Source: Candidatus Delongbacteria bacterium (GTDB lineage Bacteria > UBA4055). Taken from it: 20,506 nt of DNA. The stretch covers positions 1 through 20,506 of the forward strand of contig DMTS01000108.1 of assembly GCA_003477045.1 (NCBI GenBank), given 5' to 3'. Within the stretch, counting starts at the first letter, position 1. Each line of letters begins with the position of its first letter. The position numbers were made by a program, and so were the translations under genes. The notes beneath the pieces were generated by a model, which saw only the letters and a list, made by a program, of their open reading frames with translations, was not told the origin of the DNA and did not search any database. This document shows positions 1 through 7,027 of the stretch, one piece after another.

Positions 1-113
1 GATTCAAAAATAAAATTGAGAAGCGCGATAATTACTTCAGAGATATTAAAAAGGAAATATACTTAAATATTCACTCGTTCCGAATTCATCTAAAAGAAAA
101 GTCTCCAAATTAA
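1..113 (+). CDS. Possible 3' end of an unidentified gene
   Basis: Reading from base 3, the plus strand is open for 36 codons to a TAA at 111-113. The peptide is basic and has no recognisable motif. Another frame stays open from base 1 to a TAA at 64-66, so the choice is weak. From 114 to 195 I see no gene, and no convincing hairpin-plus-T-run terminator for either strand. This could equally be non-coding sequence. Confidence 0.2.
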   Translation, partial: FKNKIEKRDNYFRDIKKEIYLNIHSFRIHLKEKSPN

Positions 114-195
114 TTCAATCACTATTATGAAGCATAACCGTACCTGCGGGTAAAGATGGTAACGACTTATTTTTATCTGAATATCGGAACTTGTT

Positions 196-1083
196 CTAGA
201 ATCTGGTGATCCGCCCGTTTATAATCTTTGAGGCTTTGAAATAGAGTTCAGGCCGCTTGAATTCTTTTTTAGAGCAGTCGATATATGAAACTTCGAGCTC
301 CATTGGATCTTTATAGACATCGATCATAAGAAATCCGGGCGAACTCCAAAGTCGGGGTCTGGTTATTGAACCTGTATTTAGAACCAGCGGTCCGGCATCA
401 CCGTTCTCAGAAAATATATGGAATACATGAGTTGTGGACGAAATTACAAGATCAGCTTTATCATTCACAATCTTTTTCTGTTCTATATTCAGTTTATCCA
501 GCCAGTATCCGAGCCTCGAATGAGCACCGATAATGATAATATCATTTTCTTTTTTATCAATACTTTTCAAAATATCAACCATATATTCTTTCGAACTTTC
601 TTTAAATGCTATTGAATCAATATCCGGTTGATCAGGGTAATGCAGCGATATGAAATGAATATTTAATCCTTTTTCACTGATGACAGCGTGATATTCAACA
701 CCATTCTCATTGAATTCAACATTTTTTCGAGATTTAATATCGGTCAGATCAAATAGTTTTACCCCTGATCCCCAATCGGCCTGATTCTTACCATAATATC
801 CGTTTTCGTTATCAGCTATAGTCGGATAAAAATTACGATGCCACCAGTCATTATTTTTTAAAAAATCAATAAAATTATTTTTTGTCTTAGCTTGAACATG
901 GTCTCCGTTCCCTATGACGAAACTGAATTTGTTAGCTTCGATCCAATCCGCCATCCTTTTAAATTCTATCTGCTCAGTTCCTTCTCCGTGATTATCAGAA
1001 AATACCGCGAAAGAAAAAACAGGTTCTTTAGCGTAACAACTAAGGGTAGTGAGGATAATTATTAAGTAATAAATTTTTGACAT
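196..1083 (-). CDS. Secreted calcineurin-like metallophosphoesterase
   Basis: This is a 295-residue exported protein of the calcineurin-like metallophosphoesterase superfamily, probably a periplasmic phosphodiesterase or phosphatase of unknown substrate. Residues 1-18 form a signal peptide ending in CYA. Metal-site motifs appear in family order: SDNHG (D30, H32), GNGDH (D61), an ADNEN that stands where GNHD/E is usual (N92), GAH (H188), and a late His pair THVFH (H219, H222). Several motifs deviate from the textbook forms: the Asn motif lacks its GNH context, and the last His pair is H-x-x-H rather than H-x-H. Activity is therefore likely but not certain. A GGGA lies a few bases before the ATG. 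The gene is divergent from the endonuclease III gene and has no obvious partner in the window. Confidence 0.8.
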   Translation of the reverse strand: MSKIYYLIIILTTLSCYAKEPVFSFAVFSDNHGEGTEQIEFKRMADWIEANKFSFVIGNGDHVQAKTKNNFIDFLKNNDWWHRNFYPTIADNENGYYGKNQADWGSGVKLFDLTDIKSRKNVEFNENGVEYHAVISEKGLNIHFISLHYPDQPDIDSIAFKESSKEYMVDILKSIDKKENDIIIIGAHSRLGYWLDKLNIEQKKIVNDKADLVISSTTHVFHIFSENGDAGPLVLNTGSITRPRLWSSPGFLMIDVYKDPMELEVSYIDCSKKEFKRPELYFKASKIINGRITRF

Positions 1084-1107
1084 TGGTTTTTCCCGTAAGT
1101 TTAGCTA

Positions 1108-1136
1108 AATTTAACACTTTAAACAGTAAAATTCAA
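1108..1136 (-). promoter_or_regulatory. Candidate promoter for the metallophosphoesterase
   Basis: On the minus strand TTGAAT (1136-1131) is followed by a 17-base spacer and TAAATT (1113-1108). It lies 25 bases before the metallophosphoesterase start in the divergent intergenic region. The spacing is ideal but the -10 is only a partial match in A+T-rich DNA, so this is tentative. Confidence 0.35.
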
Positions 1137-1149
1137 ATAAGGTTTGAAA

Positions 1150-1791
1150 ATGGATAAAAATAAATTCATTGAAAATATAAAAACTCTCAGGGAAGAATAT
1201 AAGAAATGGAATGCGCCTATAGTTACTCTGATCTCAGTTCAGACTAAAGATCCGTACAAGGTACTTATCAGCACATTATTATCGCTACGCACAAAAGACG
1301 ATGTGACAGCTAAAGCATCATACAGGCTGTTCGAGAAAGCAGACACTCCTGAAAAAATGATAAAACTTTCAGAGGATGAAATTCAAAAACTGATATTTCC
1401 GGTCGGATTTTATAAAACTAAGGCTAAAACTATAATTGAAACATCTCAAATTCTTATTGATGCATACAATTCAAAAGTGCCTGATTCTTTAGATAAACTT
1501 TTGAGCTTCAAGGGAGTCGGCAGAAAAACGGCAAATCTTGTGCTCTCACTCGGTTACGGGCAGGATACCATCTGCGTTGACACGCATGTTCACAGAATAT
1601 CGAACCGATGGGGAGTAGTATCAACAAAAACTCCCGAAGAAACGGAATTCGCGCTCATGGAGAAGATACCGAGAAAGTACTGGAGCGAGATAAACGATCT
1701 CATGGTCGCTTTCGGGCAGACCGTCTGCAGACCGATCGGGCCAAAGTGCTCTGAATGTAAAGTCAAGGATTGTCCGGCAAGGAAAAAGTAA
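1150..1791 (+). CDS. nth: Endonuclease III (DNA glycosylase/AP lyase)
   Basis: This is a base-excision-repair enzyme that removes oxidised pyrimidines and nicks the abasic site. The 213 residues match the family length. The helix-hairpin-helix reads FKGVGRKTAN (residues 120-129) and contains the catalytic lysine K126. The catalytic aspartate is D144 in VDTHVHR. The C-terminus carries the four cysteines of the [4Fe-4S] loop, C193, C200, C203 and C208, spaced C-x6-C-x2-C-x4-C. The last gap is one residue shorter than the x5 of the E. coli enzyme. I chose the ATG at 1150 because AAGG (1139-1142) sits at good distance. A TTG two codons earlier is also open but less likely. A weak promoter candidate separates it from the aminopeptidase gene downstream. 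Confidence 0.95.
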   Translation: MDKNKFIENIKTLREEYKKWNAPIVTLISVQTKDPYKVLISTLLSLRTKDDVTAKASYRLFEKADTPEKMIKLSEDEIQKLIFPVGFYKTKAKTIIETSQILIDAYNSKVPDSLDKLLSFKGVGRKTANLVLSLGYGQDTICVDTHVHRISNRWGVVSTKTPEETEFALMEKIPRKYWSEINDLMVAFGQTVCRPIGPKCSECKVKDCPARKK

Positions 1792-1797
1792 ATAATG

Positions 1798-1826
1798 TTG
1801 ACTATTTTACAGTTTAAGGTTAAATT
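1798..1826 (+). promoter_or_regulatory. Candidate promoter for the M18 aminopeptidase gene
   Basis: TTGACT (1798-1803), a 17-base spacer and TAAATT (1821-1826) lie in the 81-base gap before the aminopeptidase gene. The -35 matches the consensus at 5 of 6 bases and the -10 at 4 of 6. It is tentative. Confidence 0.4.
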
Positions 1827-1872
1827 TAGAACCTGTTTTGTATGTAAGAAATTAAAATAGAAGGAGCAAAAA

Positions 1873-3297
1873 ATGGCAGAAACGAAAAAAAGCGACCTCG
1901 AAAAACTCGGAGAAAAACTTCTGTTCAAAAAAAAGAACGCATGGGAAGAAATTCCGAAAAAGGAATTCGACGAGATCATGACATTGTCGGAAGATTATAA
2001 AAGCTTCCTGAACAACAGCAAGACCGAAAGAGAAGCTATGGTCACAGTTGAGAAACTTTCGAAAAAGTTCGGTTTCGTGGATATAAAGAAAGCTAAAAAG
2101 ACCGACAGAAAACTTTTCATAAACTATGACGGAGTTTGCGGTGCCATGCTTGTTATTAAAGATCCAAAAACACTTAAGGACGGACTATTAATTAACGGCG
2201 CTCACATTGATGTTCCGAGGCTCGATCTGAAGCAGATCCCGCTTTACGAATCTGAAGATATGGCCTATATGAAAACGCATTATTACGGCGGAATAAAAAA
2301 ATACCAGTGGGTGACCAGACCTTTAGCTCTTCACGGAGTGATCGTAACTGAAAACGGCAAAAAAATCAATGTGTCAATCGGCGAAAAACAGGATGATTTT
2401 GTTTTCACGATCAATGACATACTTCCACACCTTGCACAAGATCAGTACAAAAAAACTCCTGCTACCGTGATCGAAGGGGAACAGCTGAACATTCTTGTAG
2501 GCTCGATACCTTACAAATTCAAAACCGGAAAAGACGCGATCAAACTTGCGATACTTGATTATCTGAACAAAGAATACGGCATCAAAGAAGAAGACTTCGT
2601 ATCTGCTGAACTTCAGCTTGTACCTCAGGGCGAAGCGAAAGACATCGGATTCGACAGAAGCTTCGTCGGCGCTCACGGTCAGGATGACAGGATCTGCGCA
2701 TATCTGGGTATGAAAGCGATAATCGATATGAAAGAAAAAGAATTTAAGAAAAACATCATGATGGTATTTTTTGACAAGGAAGAGATCGGTTCTGCAGGTA
2801 ACGCAGGAGCTGACTCAAACATAGTTGAAAGAATGGTGAACGATGTTCTTAACCTTTACGGACTGGGTGACTATAACACCCTTATCAAAGCGCTTGAAAA
2901 CTCAAAACTGCTATCGTCAGATGTCAACGCGGGGATCGATCCTGAATGGAAAAGCGTGAACGAGCCTATGAACGCAGCAAAAATGGGATACGGAGTATGC
3001 GTAACCAAATTTACCGGTTCAGGCGGAAAAAGCGGATCAAACGAAGCTCACGCCGAATTCGTGGCAGACCTCAGAAAAGCGCTTAACAAGGACAAAGTCC
3101 TGTGGCAGTCTTCAGAACTCGGAAAAGTCGATCAGGGCGGCGGCGGAACTATAGCAAAATATCTTGCTAAATACGGAATGGATGTAGTCGATTGCGGAAC
3201 TGCGCTGTTGTCAATGCATTCTCCTTTTGAAGTAGCTTCAAAAGCGGATATTTATCACACATACAAAGCTTACAAAGCTTTCTATAAATATCTATAA
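1873..3297 (+). CDS. M18 family aminopeptidase
   Basis: This is a cytoplasmic zinc aminopeptidase of peptidase family M18 (aspartyl aminopeptidase / aminopeptidase I), 474 residues, which is the family's usual size. The metal and catalytic positions are in order: H111 and D113 in NGAHIDVPR, D271/D272 in AHGQDDR, the glutamate pair E303-E304 in DKEEIGSAG, D350 in SSDVNAG, and H449 in MHSPFE. No signal peptide is present. It likely trims N-terminal residues, perhaps acidic ones, during peptide turnover, though specificity cannot be read from the sequence. A strong ribosome site (AAGGAG) precedes the ATG. The gene has its own terminator at 3314-3342 and a possible promoter upstream, so it is probably a single-gene unit. 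Confidence 0.92.
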   Translation: MAETKKSDLEKLGEKLLFKKKNAWEEIPKKEFDEIMTLSEDYKSFLNNSKTEREAMVTVEKLSKKFGFVDIKKAKKTDRKLFINYDGVCGAMLVIKDPKTLKDGLLINGAHIDVPRLDLKQIPLYESEDMAYMKTHYYGGIKKYQWVTRPLALHGVIVTENGKKINVSIGEKQDDFVFTINDILPHLAQDQYKKTPATVIEGEQLNILVGSIPYKFKTGKDAIKLAILDYLNKEYGIKEEDFVSAELQLVPQGEAKDIGFDRSFVGAHGQDDRICAYLGMKAIIDMKEKEFKKNIMMVFFDKEEIGSAGNAGADSNIVERMVNDVLNLYGLGDYNTLIKALENSKLLSSDVNAGIDPEWKSVNEPMNAAKMGYGVCVTKFTGSGGKSGSNEAHAEFVADLRKALNKDKVLWQSSELGKVDQGGGGTIAKYLAKYGMDVVDCGTALLSMHSPFEVASKADIYHTYKAYKAFYKYL

Positions 3298-3313
3298 AAT
3301 TTACAAGCTGAAT

Positions 3314-3342
3314 AAAAAGGGCGTTCTTTTACGCCCTTTTTT
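3314..3342 (+). terminator. Intrinsic terminator after the M18 aminopeptidase gene
   Basis: A perfect 11-bp stem (3314-3324 with 3331-3341) has a 6-base loop and a GGGCG/CGCCC core. The 3' arm ends in a run of six T. The matching A-run on the 5' arm means it could also work on the minus strand. It ends directly against the next start codon. Confidence 0.85.
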
Positions 3343-4056
3343 ATGTTTATGAAAAAAGAGAATGTCAGAATAATATTATGCAGGATCTGGTCGCCGGGAA
3401 ATGTCGGCTCCATACTCCGCGCAATGAAAAATTTCGGATTCACCGATATCGTATCGGTAAATCAAATGAATTTCTCGGAAGAAGAAATTTTAACTATGTG
3501 CGCGGGGGCTAAGGATCACATCAGGTATCTCAGATACAGCGATGATCTGAAGAAGGAAGTGAACGATTTGAGCGTAGTTTATGCCTTCACTGCGAGAAAG
3601 CGCAGATTTTATAAATCGGTCAGCCCTGAAGAGATGGTTGATGAAATCTCAGAGCTTCCGGAAAATACGAAAATAGGTATCATGTTCGGCAACGAAACCA
3701 ACGGTCTTGTAAACGAAGAGACCGACTTTGCCGATAAGCTGGTTGTCATCCCGACGGAAAAAGAATATTCTTCGCTCAATATTGCAAGCGCGGTCATGCT
3801 TGCACTTTATGAAATATCAAAAAGGCGGACTTCAGGTCAGGAACAGAAAGAAGACCTGATAGATGTTGCAGGGAAAGAGGAATTATTTTCAATAATCGAA
3901 AAAGTAATTCAGACAAAACTGATGGAAAAGTCAGACAATAAAAATCAGATCAGAGAAAATGTCCGCCATATCTTCCGCAGAATGAAATTAAACAGGAAAG
4001 AAGCGGGATTCGTACGCAGTATTTTCGAGATAATCGACAGGAAAATAAAACACTAA
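3343..4056 (+). CDS. SpoU/TrmJ-type RNA 2'-O-methyltransferase
   Basis: This is a SAM-dependent RNA ribose 2'-O-methyltransferase of the SPOUT class, 237 residues, most like TrmJ, which modifies tRNA position 32. The three knotted-fold motifs are present: GNVGSILRAMKNFG (residues 19-32) with the catalytic arginine R26, IMFGNETNGL (113-122), and SSLNIASAVMLALYE (143-157). A basic, helical C-terminal extension (about 165-237) also fits TrmJ. Substrate assignment beyond the family is inference. The start is either 3343 or the ATG two codons later (3349). Neither has a Shine-Dalgarno sequence, because the preceding bases are the T-run of the upstream terminator. The RNA target fits the neighbouring tRNA gene, but that adjacency may be chance. 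Confidence 0.85.
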   Translation: MFMKKENVRIILCRIWSPGNVGSILRAMKNFGFTDIVSVNQMNFSEEEILTMCAGAKDHIRYLRYSDDLKKEVNDLSVVYAFTARKRRFYKSVSPEEMVDEISELPENTKIGIMFGNETNGLVNEETDFADKLVVIPTEKEYSSLNIASAVMLALYEISKRRTSGQEQKEDLIDVAGKEELFSIIEKVIQTKLMEKSDNKNQIRENVRHIFRRMKLNRKEAGFVRSIFEIIDRKIKH

Positions 4057-4062
4057 AAATTC

Positions 4063-4091
4063 TTGACAAACAAGGTCTCCGGAATTATATT
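4063..4091 (+). promoter_or_regulatory. Strong sigma70-type promoter for the tRNA gene
   Basis: TTGACA (4063-4068) is a perfect -35. A 17-base spacer leads to TATATT (4086-4091), a 5 of 6 match to the -10. Initiation would fall near 4098, giving a short leader before the tRNA at 4117. It lies just after the methyltransferase stop codon. Confidence 0.8.
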
Positions 4092-4116
4092 TGGTATCCT
4101 GCAAAAATGCAGTACC

Positions 4117-4190
4117 GGGGGTATAGCTCAGTCGGTTAGAGCAGCAGACTCATAATCTGTTGGTCCGGGGTTCAAGTCCCTGTACCCCCA
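4117..4190 (+). tRNA. tRNA with CAU anticodon (Met elongator or Ile2)
   Basis: A full cloverleaf folds over 74 bases. The acceptor stem GGGGGTA pairs with TACCCCC (4117-4123 with 4183-4189), with discriminator A at 4190. The anticodon loop is CTCATAA with anticodon CAT at 4151-4153, and the T-loop is TTCAAGT. The CCA end is not encoded. The first pair is G-C, so it is not the initiator tRNA. The sequence alone does not decide between elongator methionine and the isoleucine tRNA whose CAU is converted by TilS. The GAGCAG and TTGGTC segments resemble Ile2 tRNAs as I recall them. Confidence 0.95.
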
Positions 4191-4199
4191 CAACAAATT

Positions 4200-4223
4200 T
4201 GGCGCCATGCTGCGCCATTTTTT
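4200..4223 (+). terminator. Intrinsic terminator after the tRNA
   Basis: The stem TGGCGC (4200-4205) pairs with GCGCCA (4212-4217) around a 6-base loop, followed directly by six T. It closes the tRNA transcript ahead of the Nif3-family gene. Confidence 0.75.
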
Positions 4224-4239
4224 GTAATTCGGAGACAAA

Positions 4240-5076
4240 ATGAGAGCAGGCGAAGTACTAAATATTCTCGATAAAAAGATCAGTCCTTCGGTAAAATGGA
4301 AGAACGACCCGTCAGGCTTGCTGGTTGGCGATAAAGACTCGGAAGTCAAAGCTATTCTTACTGCGCTGAATCCTACGCTCGAAGTCGCCAAAGAGGCAAA
4401 GAAGAAAGGATGCAACCTGATAGTATCGCATCATCCTTTGTTCAAGAAGCCTGTGAACGGGCTCGTTGAAGGAGAATACTATTCAGATATTATCAGATAC
4501 CTGATCAAGAACGATATTTCACTGATCTCATGCCACACAAATTACGATCTTATGAGTGAAGGTGTCAGTTATCTTCTTGCCGAAGCTTTAGGTTTAAAGA
4601 ACATCAAGCCGCTCGTTCCTGTAAGTGCTTTGAACGAATTAGAAAATTATCCGCCTGATGATGTTTCGGATAACTTCGGGCTCGGATCTATCGGAGAACT
4701 CAAGAAGAAGATGAGTCTTAAAGAATTTTGTTCGGTAGTTTCAGACAAACTCGGAACAGATTCCCTGAGAATTGCTGCAAAAGACATGAAAACCAGGATC
4801 GATAAAGTTGCGGTTTGCGGAGGAAGCGGAGCGGCATCATGGGAATTTGCTTTTAAGGCCGGCGCCGATGTTTTTATAACCTCTGAATTCAATCATCATT
4901 TCTATCAGGAAGCAGCTTATTATATAAATATTGTTGATGCCACTCATCACTCTACGGAACAATTTGCGAAAATCGGATTAAAAGAATATCTAAAGAAAGT
5001 CATCGGGGGGTCTGTTTCAGTTTTTTATTCAGAAACGGATACCGATGTAGTAATAAGCTTGAAACAGCTAAAATAG
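4240..5076 (+). CDS. Nif3-like dinuclear metal centre protein
   Basis: This is a cytoplasmic member of the Nif3/YbgI family, which forms hexameric rings with a two-metal site and is often labelled 'GTP cyclohydrolase I type 2 homolog'. The true function of the family is unsettled. It has 278 residues, close to the short form of the family and without the large internal insert of the YqfO type. Metal ligands are visible: H64-H65 in SHHPLF, the SCHTNYD motif (H99, D103), and DATHHSTE near the C-terminus (H236, E240). GGAG before the ATG supports the start. The zinc-ribbon gene follows 12 bases after its stop, and that pair then leads into the RNase P RNA gene, so the three are probably co-transcribed. 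Confidence 0.9.
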   Translation: MRAGEVLNILDKKISPSVKWKNDPSGLLVGDKDSEVKAILTALNPTLEVAKEAKKKGCNLIVSHHPLFKKPVNGLVEGEYYSDIIRYLIKNDISLISCHTNYDLMSEGVSYLLAEALGLKNIKPLVPVSALNELENYPPDDVSDNFGLGSIGELKKKMSLKEFCSVVSDKLGTDSLRIAAKDMKTRIDKVAVCGGSGAASWEFAFKAGADVFITSEFNHHFYQEAAYYINIVDATHHSTEQFAKIGLKEYLKKVIGGSVSVFYSETDTDVVISLKQLK

Positions 5077-5088
5077 ACGGGAGTAAAA

Positions 5089-5829
5089 ATGCAGGTCAAA
5101 ACACAGGAAAAAATGACAGAAAAGATTAAAAAACTTATTGAACTTCAGAATATTGACAGCAAGCTATCAGCCATAGAGAAGTCAAAAGGTAATCTGCCCT
5201 ATATCGTAAACGATCTTACAGACGAAATCAATGAAAACAATTCAGAAATAGCAGGTTTAGAGAACCTTAAATCCGAACTTGAAAATTCTCTGAAAGAATC
5301 AAAAAGCACTATCGAATCTTCAAGGATAATGCTTGAAAAATACAAGAACCAGAGAAATATGGTTACCAACAATAAGGAGTATGAAGCCCTTATTAAAGAG
5401 ATAGAATTCAGAGAAGAGCTGGTAGTGGATGAGGAACAGAATATTAAGACTCTGACTGAAAATATCGTTAAAAACAGTTCAATACTTGAAGTTAAAACAA
5501 GATCTGCATCAGAAAAGGTTCAACTGCTCAACGAGAAGAAAAATCAGCTCAAAGAGAAACTTTCCGAAACCGCTGAAGAACAGAAAATACTTGAAGAAAA
5601 AAGAAATAATTTAGTTGCGAAAATCGATAAACATTTATATAATCTGTATGAGAGAATATACGGCTCTAAGGGACAGGTTGCGGTTGTTCCTGCGAACGAG
5701 GGTCATTGCGGCGGTTGTTTCACGGTTCTTCCGTCACAGAAGCTCTCCGAACTGAAAAGAGCCGACAGCATAGTTCAATGTGATGCTTGTAGCAGAATAT
5801 TGTTCTATGAAATAAAAGACGCTAATTGA
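5089..5829 (+). CDS. Coiled-coil protein with C-terminal C4 zinc ribbon (COG1579-like)
   Basis: This 246-residue cytoplasmic protein is mostly a long charged coiled coil (about residues 8-190), followed by a zinc ribbon with two CxxC knuckles, C207/C210 in HCGGC and C231/C234 in QCDAC. It matches the widespread COG1579-type family, whose role is unclear and for which nucleic-acid binding has been proposed. The ATG at 5089 has GGGAG upstream. An alternative ATG at 5113 also has AGGA at good spacing and would give the more typical N-terminus MTEKIKKLIELQ. The gene ends 3 bases before the first paired base of the RNase P RNA, so the two are very likely transcribed together. Confidence 0.85.
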   Translation: MQVKTQEKMTEKIKKLIELQNIDSKLSAIEKSKGNLPYIVNDLTDEINENNSEIAGLENLKSELENSLKESKSTIESSRIMLEKYKNQRNMVTNNKEYEALIKEIEFREELVVDEEQNIKTLTENIVKNSSILEVKTRSASEKVQLLNEKKNQLKEKLSETAEEQKILEEKRNNLVAKIDKHLYNLYERIYGSKGQVAVVPANEGHCGGCFTVLPSQKLSELKRADSIVQCDACSRILFYEIKDAN

Positions 5830-5832
5830 AAT

Positions 5833-6170
5833 AAGTCGGTCGAATGGTCGCGTTCCGATCTGATCGGAATGAGGAAAGTCCGAACGCCATAGAGCGGGAT
5901 GCCTGCTAACGGCAGGGAGCAGCGATGCTACGGAAAGTGCAACAGAAAGCAGACCGCTGACAGATTAATCTGGCAGTAAGGGTGAAAAGGTGCGGTAAGA
6001 GCGCACCGCAGATTTCCGCAAGGAAGTCCGGCAAGGTAAACCCCATCCGGCGCAAGACCAAATAAATCTTCCGTTTCGGGCTGCTCGCCCGAGTGCTAAG
6101 GTACCGGAAGAAGGGTAGGTTGCGTTAGATAAATGACCATTACAACAGAATTCGGCTTACAGACCGGCTT
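5833..6170 (+). ncRNA. rnpB: RNase P RNA, bacterial type A
   Basis: This is the catalytic RNA of RNase P, which trims the 5' leader of tRNA precursors. Conserved core segments appear in order: GAGGAAAGTCCGAAC near 5871, ACAGAAAGCAGACCG near 5942, GGTGCGGTAAGAGCGCACC (the P9 hairpin), GGTAAACCCC near 6036, and the 3' strand from ATAAATGACCATTACAACAGA near 6129. Helix P1 closes the molecule: 5833-5841 pairs with 6162-6170, with one G-U. A GGT at 6114-6116 can pair with tRNA CCA ends. The segment between GGGTAGG and AGATAAATGAC is far too short for helix P18, which appears to be missing. No convincing promoter or terminator flanks the gene, so it is probably processed from a longer transcript. 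Confidence 0.95.
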
Positions 6171-6193
6171 GTAAATTTAAATAGAAAGGGCAG

Positions 6194-6976
6194 ATGAAAA
6201 AAATAGTTTTTTTGATATCTCTGGCATTAGCTGCAGTATTGATGGGTAAAGTACCGTTCAATACGCTTTATATAGAGATCGAAAAAATACGCTACGAAGG
6301 TGATCCTGAGCTTATTAAAAATGCTGAAGAAAACTCAGATATGCTCAGGAAATATAAATCAATTCAGAAAATATGGGTAAATGTTTCGGAAAATTCTTAT
6401 CTTATGATCGAAGAGCCTCAAAAAGGGAATGATCAGGTTACTAAGAACGGAAAACTAAAATACAAAGAAAGACATTATACGCTTGATTACGATATGAATT
6501 TCGCATGGGACGGCACCAGTATAGAGTCCGAGAGGATTTACGATAACTACACCACAGATGTGCCAAACTATATTTTTCTCAAAGGAAAACTGGCTAAGAA
6601 AGTTAAGATAACTACAGGTGACGGCGAAAAAAGAATGGCTCATATCTATGCGTACAGAGTATTGGATCCCGCAGACGAAGATCAGTCGAATGCGTATATA
6701 CAGGAAATTGAAAGCAGCGACATGCCTAAAGAGGATAAAGAAAGAGAAATTCAGGCAGCATTGGATGCGCTTGACAACAAAGCCGTTAAATATCTTGAAT
6801 GGATATGGGTTGATGAAGAGAAGAACGAGCTTCAGATGTTCTTGAGAAAACATGAAACCGCAGGAAATGTTAAAATAGAACAAAATATTATCAAGCTGGT
6901 TGTCGATAAAGATTTTGATGATAAGATATTTGAAAAAACTTTAAAGGAATTTAAAGTTAAAGTCGTTAAAGGTTAG
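6194..6976 (+). CDS. Exported protein of unknown function
   Basis: I do not recognise this 260-residue protein. It begins with a signal peptide (about residues 1-18, basic MKK then a hydrophobic core), so it should act in the periplasm or outside. The mature part is highly charged and alternates short predicted strands and helices. A central Asp/Glu-rich helical insert (about 155-190) is followed by strands around EWIWVDEEKNELQMFL. The general look recalls outer-membrane lipoprotein carrier (LolA-like) folds, but that is only an impression. AAAGG stands 4-8 bases before the ATG, and the gene begins 24 bases after the RNase P RNA without a terminator between. The recJ gene follows after 51 bases. 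Confidence 0.75.
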   Translation: MKKIVFLISLALAAVLMGKVPFNTLYIEIEKIRYEGDPELIKNAEENSDMLRKYKSIQKIWVNVSENSYLMIEEPQKGNDQVTKNGKLKYKERHYTLDYDMNFAWDGTSIESERIYDNYTTDVPNYIFLKGKLAKKVKITTGDGEKRMAHIYAYRVLDPADEDQSNAYIQEIESSDMPKEDKEREIQAALDALDNKAVKYLEWIWVDEEKNELQMFLRKHETAGNVKIEQNIIKLVVDKDFDDKIFEKTLKEFKVKVVKG

Positions 6977-7010
6977 CAGGGACTTTTAAAATGTTTTTTT
7001 TAAATTTAAA

Positions 7011-7016
7011 TATAAT
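7011..7016 (+). promoter_or_regulatory. Possible -10 element before recJ
   Basis: A perfect TATAAT (7011-7016) lies 11 bases before the recJ GTG codon, in very A+T-rich DNA. No good -35 sits at the right distance. If it is used, the transcript would start only about 5 bases before the start codon and be nearly leaderless. A chance match is quite possible. Confidence 0.25.
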
Positions 7017-7027
7017 ACAGGCAAGAA

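Noticed and set aside
418..615. Plus-strand open frame of 65 codons opposite the metallophosphoesterase gene
   Set aside because: It is fully antisense to a gene with clear family motifs and shows no ribosome site or recognisable protein features.
1144..1149. TTG start for endonuclease III
   Set aside because: It adds two residues only and sits too close to AAGG. The ATG at 1150 is a better fit.
4128..4415. Minus-strand open frame of 95 codons ending in a DLNPGPTDYESAALTD-like peptide
   Set aside because: Its C-terminal part is the reverse complement of the tRNA gene, a well-known false protein, and the rest lies antisense to the Nif3-family gene.
5800..5828. TTGTTC-17-TAATTG as a promoter for the RNase P RNA gene
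   Set aside because: The spacing and predicted start are right, but the -10 matches the consensus at only two of six bases.
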